From UBA12170 sp964293475 (GTDB taxonomy: Bacteria > Bacteroidota > Bacteroidia > Bacteroidales > UBA12170): 64,000 bases of DNA. Within the stretch, counting starts at the first letter, position 1; every line of letters starts with the position of its first letter. Where the stretch lies: positions 14,103 through 78,102 of the forward strand of contig CAXYYJ010000022.1 of the NCBI GenBank assembly GCA_964293475.1, given 5' to 3'. This document shows positions 24,074-32,347 of the stretch, piece by piece. The notes beneath the pieces were generated by a model. The model did no database searches and was not told where the DNA came from. It saw only the letters and a program-made list of their open reading frames with translations. Position numbers and translations under genes: made by a program.

Positions 24074-25708
24074 ATGGCAAAAAAAAATAATTATCTGTGG
24101 TGGAAACACGGAGTTATCTATCACATTTATACACGCAGTTTTTACGATTCCAATAAAGATGGTATTGGCGACCTAAAAGGTATCATTCAAAAAATTCCCT
24201 ATCTCAGTGAATTGGGAATACAGGCAATTTGGCTTTCGCCAATATATCCATCACCGCAAGTCGATTTCGGATACGATATATCAAATTATTCATCCATCGA
24301 CCCGCAATACGGCAGCCTTTCCGATTTCAGAGATTTATTGCATGTTGCCCATACCAACAATATTAAAGTAATCATGGATATGGTTTTAAACCACACTTCT
24401 AATCAACATCCGTGGTTTGTAGAATCTGCATCATCAAAGAATAATCCAAAACGCGATTGGTACATATGGAGCGATTCGCCCAGGGGGAAATCGCCCAACA
24501 ATTGGCGCTCTGCATTTGGTGGAAGTGCCTGGGAATATCACGAAGCAACACAAAGCCATTATCTGCATTCATTCTTCAAGGAACAACCCGATTTAAATTG
24601 GCGCAATGCCGAAATGCGGAAAGAGTTTTTCGGGGAAATTGAATTCTGGCTCGAAATGGGCGTAGATGGGTTCCGGTTAGACGTGATAAATATGGTGGGT
24701 AAAGACAAAAAATTCAGGAACAATCCGCCGGTTTACAAGCTTTTCTCAGTAAATGTCAGACTTTTCAATAGAAACAGACCTCGATCCTATAAGATTATCC
24801 GCCGACTTCGTAAACTCATTGATAAATATCCCGAGCGCGTTTTAATAGGTGAAATTTACACTCCGCCTCCGGGCAATTCAGAATTGGTTGCCTCCTTTTT
24901 GGGCGACGGAGAAGAATCCTTAAATCTTGCCTTCGATTTTACACTGTTTTTTAAACGGTGGGATGCTGGCAAATTTCATAGAAGCATTGCCAATCAATAT
25001 CAAACCCTTCATAAAAATGCCTGGCCCAGTTTTGTGCTGTCGAATCATGATTTAAGCCGTGGAATAAACAGATTTGGCAGAAATCGTGAAATTAAAGCCC
25101 GACTTGCGGCGTTGCTACTATTAACCTTGAGAGGAACCCCCTTTATTTATTATGGCGATGAAATTGGCATGTCTAATGTAAATCTGAAAAAGGACGATTT
25201 GACTGATCCGTTGGGGAAAAAATTCTGGCCATTTTACAAAGGTCGCGATCGAAGCCGAACGCCAATGCAATGGTCATCGTTCACAAATGCTGGCTTTAGC
25301 TATCACAAACCCTGGCTTCCTGTACATCCCGATTATAACACATGCAATGTGGAATCTCTGATGGATGATGAACTTTCCATTTTCAATCTGTACAAATATT
25401 TAATCAACCTGCGCAATTCGAGCAAAGCTCTGCAAAAAGGATTGTGGGAGCCATTGTTGGATGGGCAAAATCAGCTTATGGCTTATTTCAGAGAATTTGA
25501 AAAGGAGCGGCTGCTGATTCTTATAAATTTTGGAAACAGACAGCGGGTAATTCCATTACCACAAGGTCGGTTCGAATGTGTTTTTAACAGTCAATCAATG
25601 GTTTGTAATAAGGAAGTTTTTGGAAATGTTGATATTTTACCTCTTCAGGGAATGATTTTAAAGCAATTTGTTGAAAAAATATCTACAAAGGAAAATAAAA
25701 TTAGTTAG
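24074..25708 (+). CDS. GH13 alpha-glucosidase / alpha-amylase family enzyme
   Basis: 544 residues, the length of oligo-1,6-glucosidases and related alpha-glucosyl enzymes. The (beta/alpha)8 barrel regions are complete: region I MDMVLNHTS, region II GFRLDVI with nucleophile D203, region III LIGEIY with acid/base E260, and region IV LSNHDLSR with D326. A C-terminal beta domain follows (about 460-544). No signal peptide, so it is probably cytoplasmic. It may hydrolyse or transfer alpha-glucosyl residues of a small sugar; the coupling with the PHP-GT4 gene suggests both act on the same glucoside. It is followed by the metK regulatory region. Confidence 0.9.
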   Translation: MAKKNNYLWWKHGVIYHIYTRSFYDSNKDGIGDLKGIIQKIPYLSELGIQAIWLSPIYPSPQVDFGYDISNYSSIDPQYGSLSDFRDLLHVAHTNNIKVIMDMVLNHTSNQHPWFVESASSKNNPKRDWYIWSDSPRGKSPNNWRSAFGGSAWEYHEATQSHYLHSFFKEQPDLNWRNAEMRKEFFGEIEFWLEMGVDGFRLDVINMVGKDKKFRNNPPVYKLFSVNVRLFNRNRPRSYKIIRRLRKLIDKYPERVLIGEIYTPPPGNSELVASFLGDGEESLNLAFDFTLFFKRWDAGKFHRSIANQYQTLHKNAWPSFVLSNHDLSRGINRFGRNREIKARLAALLLLTLRGTPFIYYGDEIGMSNVNLKKDDLTDPLGKKFWPFYKGRDRSRTPMQWSSFTNAGFSYHKPWLPVHPDYNTCNVESLMDDELSIFNLYKYLINLRNSSKALQKGLWEPLLDGQNQLMAYFREFEKERLLILINFGNRQRVIPLPQGRFECVFNSQSMVCNKEVFGNVDILPLQGMILKQFVEKISTKENKIS

Positions 25709-25781
25709 TCTGATTCAGCTTATTGGTCTGTTATTTTTCTTATAAATATGATGAATTTAGCTTCTCTAATACAAAATTAAT

Positions 25782-25789
25782 TACATTTG
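25782..25789 (+). promoter_or_regulatory. -7 promoter element of metK
   Basis: TACATTTG is a full match to TAnnTTTG. A start about seven bases downstream falls near 25796, immediately before the riboswitch-like structure, so the aptamer would lie at the very 5' end of the transcript. Confidence 0.55.
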
Positions 25790-25800
25790 CCCCGAAATTA

Positions 25801-25851
25801 AGTGGAAAGATTTGAATTGCTTGCAACCACGGAAAAAAATGCTAAAACAAG
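25801..25851 (+). ncRNA. SAM-II-like riboswitch aptamer upstream of metK
   Basis: P1 pairs GTGG (25802-25805) with CCAC (25827-25830). The loop contains GATTTGAA and TTGCAA, and the 3' segment has AAATGCTAAAA, all close to the SAM-II core (GATTTAA, TTGCAA, AAATG-GCTAAAAA). A pseudoknot is possible between CTTG (25820-25823) and CAAG (25848-25851), as the fold requires. The position upstream of SAM synthetase fits feedback by SAM. The start codon is 65 bases beyond the aptamer, farther than in classic SAM-II cases where the 3' strand is the ribosome-binding site. SAM-V shares the same core and is the alternative class. Confidence 0.72.
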
Positions 25852-25916
25852 TTTATTGTTATATTTCCTTCAAGCAGCCTTTCCCTATTAAATTATTAAA
25901 CTAAAAATTTAAAAAA

Positions 25917-27170
25917 ATGGGATATTTATTCACATCTGAATCTGTTTCCGAAGGCCATCCTGATAAGGTTTCAGATCAGATTTCCGACGCATTACTTGAT
26001 GCTTTTATTGCCTTCGATCCACATTCGAAAGTGGCCATCGAAACTCTTGTTACTACCGGCCAGGTATTTCTTGCTGGTGAAGTAAAATCAAATACTTATG
26101 TCGACGTGCAGCAAGTGGCCCGCGATGTTATAAACCGCATTGGTTATACCAAGAGCGAGTATATGTTCGATGGTAATAGCTGCGGCGTGTTATCAGCTAT
26201 CCACGAACAATCTGCCGACATCAACCGTGGGGTTGATAAGGTGAACAAGGAAGACCAGGGTGCTGGCGACCAGGGAATGATGTTTGGTTATGCTTGTACA
26301 GATACAGAAAGTTATATGCCACTTCCTCTGGAAATTTCGCATATGCTGCTCATCGAACTGGCTGCCATCAGACGCGAAGGTAAAGTAATGACATACCTCA
26401 GACCCGATTCGAAGAGTCAGGTGACTGTGGAATATGACGATAATAACAAACCCCTGAGAATCGATACTATCGTGGTTTCTACCCAACACGATGAATTTGA
26501 TGCCGATGAGCCCATGGTGGAACGCATTAAACAAGATGTAATCAATATTTTGGTTCCTCGTGTTAAAGCTCTGTTACCTGCTCATATTCAACAACTTTTT
26601 GGTCAGAATATTATCTATCACGTAAATCCAACTGGCAAATTCGTAATTGGTGGTCCTCATGGTGATACGGGTTTAACAGGACGCAAAATTATTGTTGATA
26701 CCTACGGCGGAAAAGGTGCCCACGGGGGAGGAGCTTTTAGTGGAAAAGACCCAAGCAAAGTTGACCGCTCAGCAGCTTATGCTGCCCGTCATATTGCCAA
26801 GAATATGGTAGCTGCGGGAATTGCCGGCGAAGTGCTGGTTCAACTTTCGTATGCTATTGGTGTGGCTCAGCCTGTTGGGGTTTATATCAATACCTATCAA
26901 ACCAGCAAAGTTAACCTGACCGATGGTGAAATAGCTAAAAAAATTCAGGAGGTATTCGATCTCCGTCCGGCTTTTATAGAGGAACGTCTGAAACTTAGAA
27001 ATCCAATTTATTCTGAAACAGCCTCTTATGGACATATGGGAAGAACTCCACGGTTGGTGAATAAAACTTTTGTTAGTCAGTATTCAGGAACCAGAAATAT
27101 TGAAGTTGAATTGTTTACCTGGGAGAAGCTTGATTTTGTTGATAAACTAAAAGCCGCTTTCGGAATTTAA
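25917..27170 (+). CDS. metK: S-adenosylmethionine synthetase
   Basis: 417 residues, full length. It makes SAM from methionine and ATP. Signature motifs: GHPDKVSDQISDALLDA at the N terminus, GAGDQGMMFGYA (ATP-binding), and the phosphate loop GGGAFSGKDPSKVDRS. Its regulation is suggested by the SAM-II-like aptamer between its promoter and start codon. A hairpin terminator follows at 27202. Confidence 0.97.
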   Translation: MGYLFTSESVSEGHPDKVSDQISDALLDAFIAFDPHSKVAIETLVTTGQVFLAGEVKSNTYVDVQQVARDVINRIGYTKSEYMFDGNSCGVLSAIHEQSADINRGVDKVNKEDQGAGDQGMMFGYACTDTESYMPLPLEISHMLLIELAAIRREGKVMTYLRPDSKSQVTVEYDDNNKPLRIDTIVVSTQHDEFDADEPMVERIKQDVINILVPRVKALLPAHIQQLFGQNIIYHVNPTGKFVIGGPHGDTGLTGRKIIVDTYGGKGAHGGGAFSGKDPSKVDRSAAYAARHIAKNMVAAGIAGEVLVQLSYAIGVAQPVGVYINTYQTSKVNLTDGEIAKKIQEVFDLRPAFIEERLKLRNPIYSETASYGHMGRTPRLVNKTFVSQYSGTRNIEVELFTWEKLDFVDKLKAAFGI

Positions 27171-27201
27171 AATACCTGTTTCTGGAAATTACAAAATTAA
27201 G

Positions 27202-27229
27202 GGAGTGCCTCATGGTGCTCCTTTTTTTT
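27202..27229 (+). terminator. Rho-independent terminator after metK
   Basis: GGAGTGCC and GGTGCTCC pair over eight positions (two wobble pairs) around a TCAT loop, followed by seven T. It lies directly before the stop of the convergent M15 gene. Confidence 0.85.
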
Positions 27230-27230
27230 A

Positions 27231-28130
27231 TTACCATTTCACAGGGTAGCCTCGCGTGTCCATATGAATGAAGCCTGCATGTGCTCCATTTTTCTTGTAA
27301 ACTCCAAGTCCACCTGCAAGCCACCTATAGCGATGATCGTTTTCTATTTGTTCCACATAACTTGCCAGAAACTTTGCATCTTTGATGTCTACATAACCAT
27401 CGTTTGTTAAATCGTCCATTTTTTGGTTATTGTCGTTGTCAACAAAAATATCTGCAGCATCGCCAAAAACATGGCGACTATTATTTACATTTCCCAACCC
27501 TTTATTATAAACTGGCGTTCTATATCCACTCATTATGTGCATGTTATCAACTTTTACCCCCTGGTTTTTCATGGTGTCGATAAGTAATTCGAGTTTGTAG
27601 AGAAGTTTAGAAGATAAGATAAGGTACTTTGGGAAATCGCAGTTTTGTTTGGTTAAAAAGTCTTTTAATCTGAAATGGGGTGACACAAAAGTGTTTTGAT
27701 TTTCTTTGGTTACCTCTATCATACCCTGTGGAGTTCTGTATTGTTCCAAACCTTTAAAAGTCGAGTTTTGGTATTCGCCCAAGGGGAAATGTGTCGATAT
27801 TTCTTTGATTGTCGCTAAAGGGCGCATTACAAATACAGGTATCGTGTAGGTTTCTTTGGCAATGAAAAAGCTCAGAATATAAAGGCCACTCTCCTTTGGC
27901 GCCACCCATATCATCTCTTTTTCTATGGCTTTAATATCATCTTGTTCATTGCTTTTGAAATAAAGCAGGTCGTCCTCTTTGTTCAATTCTATCAAAAGTG
28001 AATCGGAAGGCATAACCGAAAATGATAGAATATTAAAATCGACAGGAATATGGTTTATGTAAAATGGAGTTGCAATAAGTTGCTGAAAAACAAGCAATAG
28101 AAAAAAAATTATTGTGGTTTTTTTTGGCAT
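27231..28130 (-). CDS. Peptidase M15-family (YcbK/MepK-like) murein endopeptidase
   Basis: 299 residues with a signal peptide (MPKKTTIIFFLLLVFQQLIA). The N-terminal half has beta-strand character and no known motif. The C-terminal M15 domain carries SGYRTPVYNKGLGNVNNSRH and the metal ligands H220, D227 (HVFGDAAD) and H289 (FIHMD). Between them lies an insertion DNDNNQKMDDLTNDGYVDIKD split over two calcium-loop-like turns, resembling a dockerin/EF-hand. The family includes E. coli MepK, which cleaves mDAP-mDAP 3-3 cross-links made by L,D-transpeptidases. It follows an L,D-transpeptidase gene by 76 bases, which supports that role. A possible own -7 element (TAAATTTG, minus strand) sits at 28148-28155. 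Confidence 0.85.
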   Translation of the reverse strand: MPKKTTIIFFLLLVFQQLIATPFYINHIPVDFNILSFSVMPSDSLLIELNKEDDLLYFKSNEQDDIKAIEKEMIWVAPKESGLYILSFFIAKETYTIPVFVMRPLATIKEISTHFPLGEYQNSTFKGLEQYRTPQGMIEVTKENQNTFVSPHFRLKDFLTKQNCDFPKYLILSSKLLYKLELLIDTMKNQGVKVDNMHIMSGYRTPVYNKGLGNVNNSRHVFGDAADIFVDNDNNQKMDDLTNDGYVDIKDAKFLASYVEQIENDHRYRWLAGGLGVYKKNGAHAGFIHMDTRGYPVKW

Positions 28131-28206
28131 TATGTGTTGGTTTGCTGCAAATTTAAGTCAACAAAACAAAAGCACGCGCATTTTTAACCTAAATTAATAT
28201 TAAAGT

Positions 28207-29898
28207 CTATTCCGATTTTCTGTTTAAATTCTCAATTAAATCTTTATCGCGACCATAAATATCGGGTTTAAAGTAAAAATTTTTATTAAATCCAATTCCG
28301 GCTGTCCAGTAAAGAAGCAAGACTGGAACCTGTTCTTTGAGCAATACGGTAGTTGTTTTTCGGGTTTCAACAATTTTTTTAATTTTTTCCTGATCCCAGC
28401 CTTCATTATTGGGTTCTAAAAGCAATTCGGCCAAACGATAAATTTCCTTCGTCCGGATACAGCCATGACTAAATGCTCTTATATCTCTGTTAAACAAGCA
28501 TTTAGCCGGTGTGTCGTGCAAGTAAATGGAGTATTTATTAGGAAACATAAACTTCATATCTCCCAAAGCGTTTCCCGGACCAGGTTCCTGTCGAAACATA
28601 TAAGGAAAATTGTTAACCGTGTATTTTGACCAATCTTTGCCCGATATCTCAACAATTTGCCCTGAAGTGGTAACTACATTAATGTTTTTTTCTTTTAAAT
28701 AAGACGGATTGTTCTTGAGTTTATCTATGTAAGTATGGTTTAGACTGGTAGGAACTGTCCAGGTGGGGTTGATGTCGATATATTTCATTACATCCTTAAA
28801 TACAGGTGTTTGTGTATTTAATTCGCCAACCATTACTTCTGAAGTAAGAAGTTCTTTTTCGCCATCAATAAAATACAACTCAAATCCGGCAATATTTACT
28901 GCAATAAACTTGTTTTCAATTTTGTACATGACCCAACGGCCCCGCTCGAGATTGGCTTTTATTTGCTCAATCCGCTCATCTACAGTCATATTTAATGCTG
29001 CTAATGTGTTTTTGCCAATATTGCCATCCACTTCCAGACCATATTTTTTCTGAAATTGCTTTACATTATCGGCGAGTTCCTGGTCGTAGACTGAATCATT
29101 AATGCTCTCAGGATGAATCAAATCGTTCGTTGCTGCCAGTCTTGCCCTGAGCTCAAGAACCCTTTTACCTTTAGCGCCTGGTTTTAAAGTTTCCCCCTGC
29201 GATACTGGTAACCACCCTCCATTGTTTTGAATGGCACGAAATTCTTTAAGCTTTTCTTTAAGCCCGGTATACATATAATGACTCGGCTTCAGTTTTTCTA
29301 ATTCAGCGGAAACGTTTTTATTCGAAATCGCATCTTTGAGTGCCTGGGCTGGATCGTCAAAGCGGCTTTTATAGTTATCCACGGCAATTTCCCATCTACG
29401 TTTTAGCAAAATTGGATCAACCTTGCCCGAAATAAGATGATCGGCTGCTTTAATTATGGCTTCGGTGAGTAAAACATCGAAGGAAGCAAACTCAGACGCG
29501 TCAATTTTGTCTGCAACTTTAAATTTCTGATATAAACTATTAAGCGTGGAATAATAATAATCATCTGGGTTCAATCCATCCTCGTCAAGCTTTAATATTC
29601 CAGCCAATGCATCATCAATAGCAGCAAAATCTAACCAGGCAGGATCGTAGTTTTGTTTTGAATAGAAATCTTTTAAAACGTTGTTGTCCTTTATTGTTAA
29701 GCCTAAGCTATTTATCGTTAAAGTGGAGATAATTTCTTTTATGGGAGTTTGAACCTCCGAAACATTAAATCCCAATTTCTCCTTATCGTCAGAAATGGAT
29801 GTTGATTTATCTGTTTTCTCAGCTGTTGATGGATTGTGACAAGAAAAAACCAACAGGGTAATGGCAAAAAGTATAATTTTAGTTGAACGGGAATACAT
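28207..29898 (-). CDS. L,D-transpeptidase, YcbB-like lipoprotein
   Basis: 563 residues. A lipoprotein signal with lipobox VFSC (Cys20) anchors it to a membrane. The middle contains a scaffold domain (about 60-250) and a peptidoglycan-binding module (PGAKGKRVLELRARLAA and VKQFQKKYGLEVDGNIG). The C-terminal YkuD domain has the catalytic HGC motif SHGCIRTK with His478 and Cys480, and the YcbB-type loop YLHDTPAKCLFNRDIRAF. Such enzymes form 3-3 (mDAP-mDAP) cross-links or attach proteins to peptidoglycan. With the M15 gene it forms a pair like E. coli ldtD-mepK. Confidence 0.93.
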   Translation of the reverse strand: MYSRSTKIILFAITLLVFSCHNPSTAEKTDKSTSISDDKEKLGFNVSEVQTPIKEIISTLTINSLGLTIKDNNVLKDFYSKQNYDPAWLDFAAIDDALAGILKLDEDGLNPDDYYYSTLNSLYQKFKVADKIDASEFASFDVLLTEAIIKAADHLISGKVDPILLKRRWEIAVDNYKSRFDDPAQALKDAISNKNVSAELEKLKPSHYMYTGLKEKLKEFRAIQNNGGWLPVSQGETLKPGAKGKRVLELRARLAATNDLIHPESINDSVYDQELADNVKQFQKKYGLEVDGNIGKNTLAALNMTVDERIEQIKANLERGRWVMYKIENKFIAVNIAGFELYFIDGEKELLTSEVMVGELNTQTPVFKDVMKYIDINPTWTVPTSLNHTYIDKLKNNPSYLKEKNINVVTTSGQIVEISGKDWSKYTVNNFPYMFRQEPGPGNALGDMKFMFPNKYSIYLHDTPAKCLFNRDIRAFSHGCIRTKEIYRLAELLLEPNNEGWDQEKIKKIVETRKTTTVLLKEQVPVLLLYWTAGIGFNKNFYFKPDIYGRDKDLIENLNRKSE

Positions 29899-29956
29899 AG
29901 GTTTTTTGCCCGTAAAATTATATTATTTCGCTCATTTACATAAAACTATGATGGTG

Positions 29957-29986
29957 TTTCACGTTAAATAATAAATTGTATCTTTG
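29957..29986 (+). promoter_or_regulatory. Promoter of the DEAD-box helicase gene
   Basis: TATCTTTG at 29979-29986 is a full -7 match. TTTC at 29957-29960, with an 18-base spacer, differs by one base from the -33 TTTG. The predicted leader is about 43 bases. Confidence 0.6.
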
Positions 29987-30035
29987 CCGCCTAAACAAAA
30001 GCTCTTAATTTATTGGCTTTTATAATATTATTTAA

Positions 30036-32000
30036 ATGAATTTTGATGAAATGGGTTTATCCCAAGAAATTTTAAAAGCCATTGGTGAGCTTGGATTTAT
30101 ATCACCAACCCCCGTTCAGGAACAATGTATTCCCTTCATTCAGACAAGCACACAGGATTTAATAGCAAATGCGCAAACTGGAACAGGTAAGACAGCTGCT
30201 TTTGGTTTACCAATTCTCGAGCGAATCGATAAGCATAACAGAAATGTTCAGGCCCTTGTTTTGTCACCAACCCGTGAGTTGGGCGTGCAAATTGCCAACG
30301 ATTTAAAAGATTACTCTAAATTTATGCCCGAAATAAACGTCATTGCCGTTTATGGCGGAGCAAGTATCGATAACCAGGTTAAAGAACTCCAAAGAGGGGG
30401 ACAAATTGTGGTTGGAACCCCCGGAAGGATTGTAGATTTAATTAAAAGAAGAAAACTTAAAGTCGAGAATATAAACTATTTGGTTCTCGATGAAGCTGAC
30501 GAAATGCTAAGCATGGGTTTTAAAGATGAGCTGGACGAAATTCTCAGCAATACTCCATCATCCCGTCAAACCTTGCTTTTCTCGGCAACCATGCCCAATG
30601 GAATAGAATCTATCTCTAAAAACTACATGAACTCCCCAAAACATATTGCCATCGGAAAGAAAAATTCCGGTGCTGTTAATGTGAGCCATGTTTTTTATCA
30701 GGTACACGCCAAAGACAGATATCTTGCACTCAAGCGTATTGTGGATGTGAACCCAGGTATATATGGTATTATCTTCGTAAGAACACGTTTCGATGCCAAA
30801 GAAGTTGCCGAGAAATTAATGCACGACGGTTATAATGCCGACGCCTTGCACGGTGATTTATCGCAACCACAGCGCGAGTATGTAATGACCCGTTTTCGTA
30901 GCAGAAATCTTCAAATTCTTGTAGCTACCGATGTAGCTGCCCGTGGATTGGATGTGGACGACTTAACCCACGTAATCAACTATAATATTCCCGACGATGT
31001 GGAAGTTTATGTGCACCGAAGCGGAAGAACAGGCCGGGCAGGAAAGAGTGGGATAAGCATTTCTATCATTCACAGCCGCGAGCTCAATAAAATTAAGATG
31101 CTTGAGAGAATGGTTGACAAAAAGTTTCAGCATCTGTTTATTCCCGCAGGAAAAGAAGTTTGCGAAAAGCAGCTTTTTCACTTATTAGATAAGATGGAAA
31201 ATGTGGAGGTTGACGAATCGCAAATCAATCCCTTTTTAAAAGATGTTTACCAAAAACTCGAATTTCTATCAAGAGAAGACCTCATAAAACGATTTGTATC
31301 AGTGGAGTTCAATAGATTTTTGGAGTATTATAGCGATGCCGAGGATATTAATGTAAAAGCTTCAAAGTACGAAAAAGAGGACGATACCAGAGGTTCCAAT
31401 AGAAAGGAATCGCGTAAGAAAAGTCAATCCACCCGCAATTCAGATAATTTTGAAAGCAATTTCAGAGAATCAGAATCAGGCGATAGCAGAAAACAAGATC
31501 AGAAAAAGTATCGCAAAAACTTTGATTACAGCAGGTTCTATATCAATGTGGGAACCAAAAACGGCATCAATCCCGGTAAACTCATCAATATCATTACAAA
31601 GAATCCCGACTTTAAAAGTGTTGAGATTGGCGAAATAGAGCTTTTTAGTAAATTTAGTTTCTTTGAAATTGATAAAAAGTTTGAAAGTCAGGTTTTTGAA
31701 TTCCTTGAAAATAGCGATTATCAGGGTCTACCCATAAAAGTTGAATTGACAAAGGGGAATCCGCAATCCATTCAAAAGGAAAAACCAGAAGCGCCGCGCA
31801 GACGGAGTGAAGATAGAAAATTTGGCCCTAAATCATCGGAATCAAATAGGGGAGACTTTAAATCGAGATCAAGTTCCCGGTCTGGCTCATCATTCTCATC
31901 CAAATCTGACGATTTTGGCAAAAAAAGTCCAAGGTCTGGCGGCAGCAAATACAGTGATAACAGAGCCTCCCGTGCGCCTGGAAAAAGAAGAAAAGACTAA
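30036..32000 (+). CDS. DEAD-box RNA helicase (CsdA/DeaD-like with DbpA RNA-binding domain)
   Basis: 654 residues. Helicase core motifs are complete: Q motif FISPTPVQEQ, motif I AQTGTGKT, Ia SPTRELG, motif II DEAD, III SAT, V ATDVAARGLD and VI HRSGRTGRAG. After the core come an acidic/basic linker, a DbpA-type RNA-binding domain (about 485-570; FYINVGTKNGINPGKLI), and an Arg/Ser/Gly-rich tail. It likely unwinds structured RNA in ribosome assembly or cold adaptation. The leader and tail are typical of cold-induced DEAD-box proteins, but I see no specific cold-shock element. Confidence 0.95.
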   Translation: MNFDEMGLSQEILKAIGELGFISPTPVQEQCIPFIQTSTQDLIANAQTGTGKTAAFGLPILERIDKHNRNVQALVLSPTRELGVQIANDLKDYSKFMPEINVIAVYGGASIDNQVKELQRGGQIVVGTPGRIVDLIKRRKLKVENINYLVLDEADEMLSMGFKDELDEILSNTPSSRQTLLFSATMPNGIESISKNYMNSPKHIAIGKKNSGAVNVSHVFYQVHAKDRYLALKRIVDVNPGIYGIIFVRTRFDAKEVAEKLMHDGYNADALHGDLSQPQREYVMTRFRSRNLQILVATDVAARGLDVDDLTHVINYNIPDDVEVYVHRSGRTGRAGKSGISISIIHSRELNKIKMLERMVDKKFQHLFIPAGKEVCEKQLFHLLDKMENVEVDESQINPFLKDVYQKLEFLSREDLIKRFVSVEFNRFLEYYSDAEDINVKASKYEKEDDTRGSNRKESRKKSQSTRNSDNFESNFRESESGDSRKQDQKKYRKNFDYSRFYINVGTKNGINPGKLINIITKNPDFKSVEIGEIELFSKFSFFEIDKKFESQVFEFLENSDYQGLPIKVELTKGNPQSIQKEKPEAPRRRSEDRKFGPKSSESNRGDFKSRSSSRSGSSFSSKSDDFGKKSPRSGGSKYSDNRASRAPGKRRKD

Positions 32001-32032
32001 AAAATATAACCGAAACCATTTTATTAGCACTG

Positions 32033-32059
32033 AAACCACCGATAAAACAGGTGGTTTTT
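32033..32059 (+). terminator. Rho-independent terminator after the DEAD-box helicase
   Basis: AAACCACC pairs with GGTGGTTT (eight pairs) around a nine-base loop, followed by T residues. Confidence 0.85.
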
Positions 32060-32289
32060 GTGCATCTTAAAACAGGTTCTTTGCATTTTAGATAGCTGGG
32101 GAGGACATAAAAAGAGAAAGATGGCTGAATATATTGATGCCGAAGTTCTGTAATTCCGAAAATCTTGAAAAAATCAATATTTTTGTCTTTATAATAACTT
32201 GATATTAAACGGCTTAAATCATTTTTTGGATTGGGTTGAAATTCAATTACAATTTAATGACGATGATGCTGTTTGAAATAAAAGATTTT

Positions 32290-32297
32290 TAATTTTG
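32290..32297 (+). promoter_or_regulatory. Candidate -7 element for the DUF349 gene
   Basis: TAATTTTG matches TAnnTTTG, 50 bases upstream of the ATG at 32348. A TTTG at 32272-32275 lies only 14 bases upstream, shorter than the usual spacing. Confidence 0.4.
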
Positions 32298-32347
32298 CCC
32301 ATTCAAAAAATCAGCTCGCTGATGAATGTTTAAATTATTTAGCAACA

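Larger units (their letters stand above)
32001..32347 (+). other. Intergenic region between the helicase and the DUF349 gene
   Basis: It holds the helicase terminator (32033-32059) and a -7 element for the next gene (32290-32297). The 230 bases between them contain only a ten-codon frame starting at 32120 that I do not believe is a gene. No RNA gene or repeat recognised. Confidence 0.6.

Noticed and set aside
32120..32152. Ten-codon frame in the spacer before the DUF349 gene
   Set aside because: Too short, no promoter, and no sign of translation.
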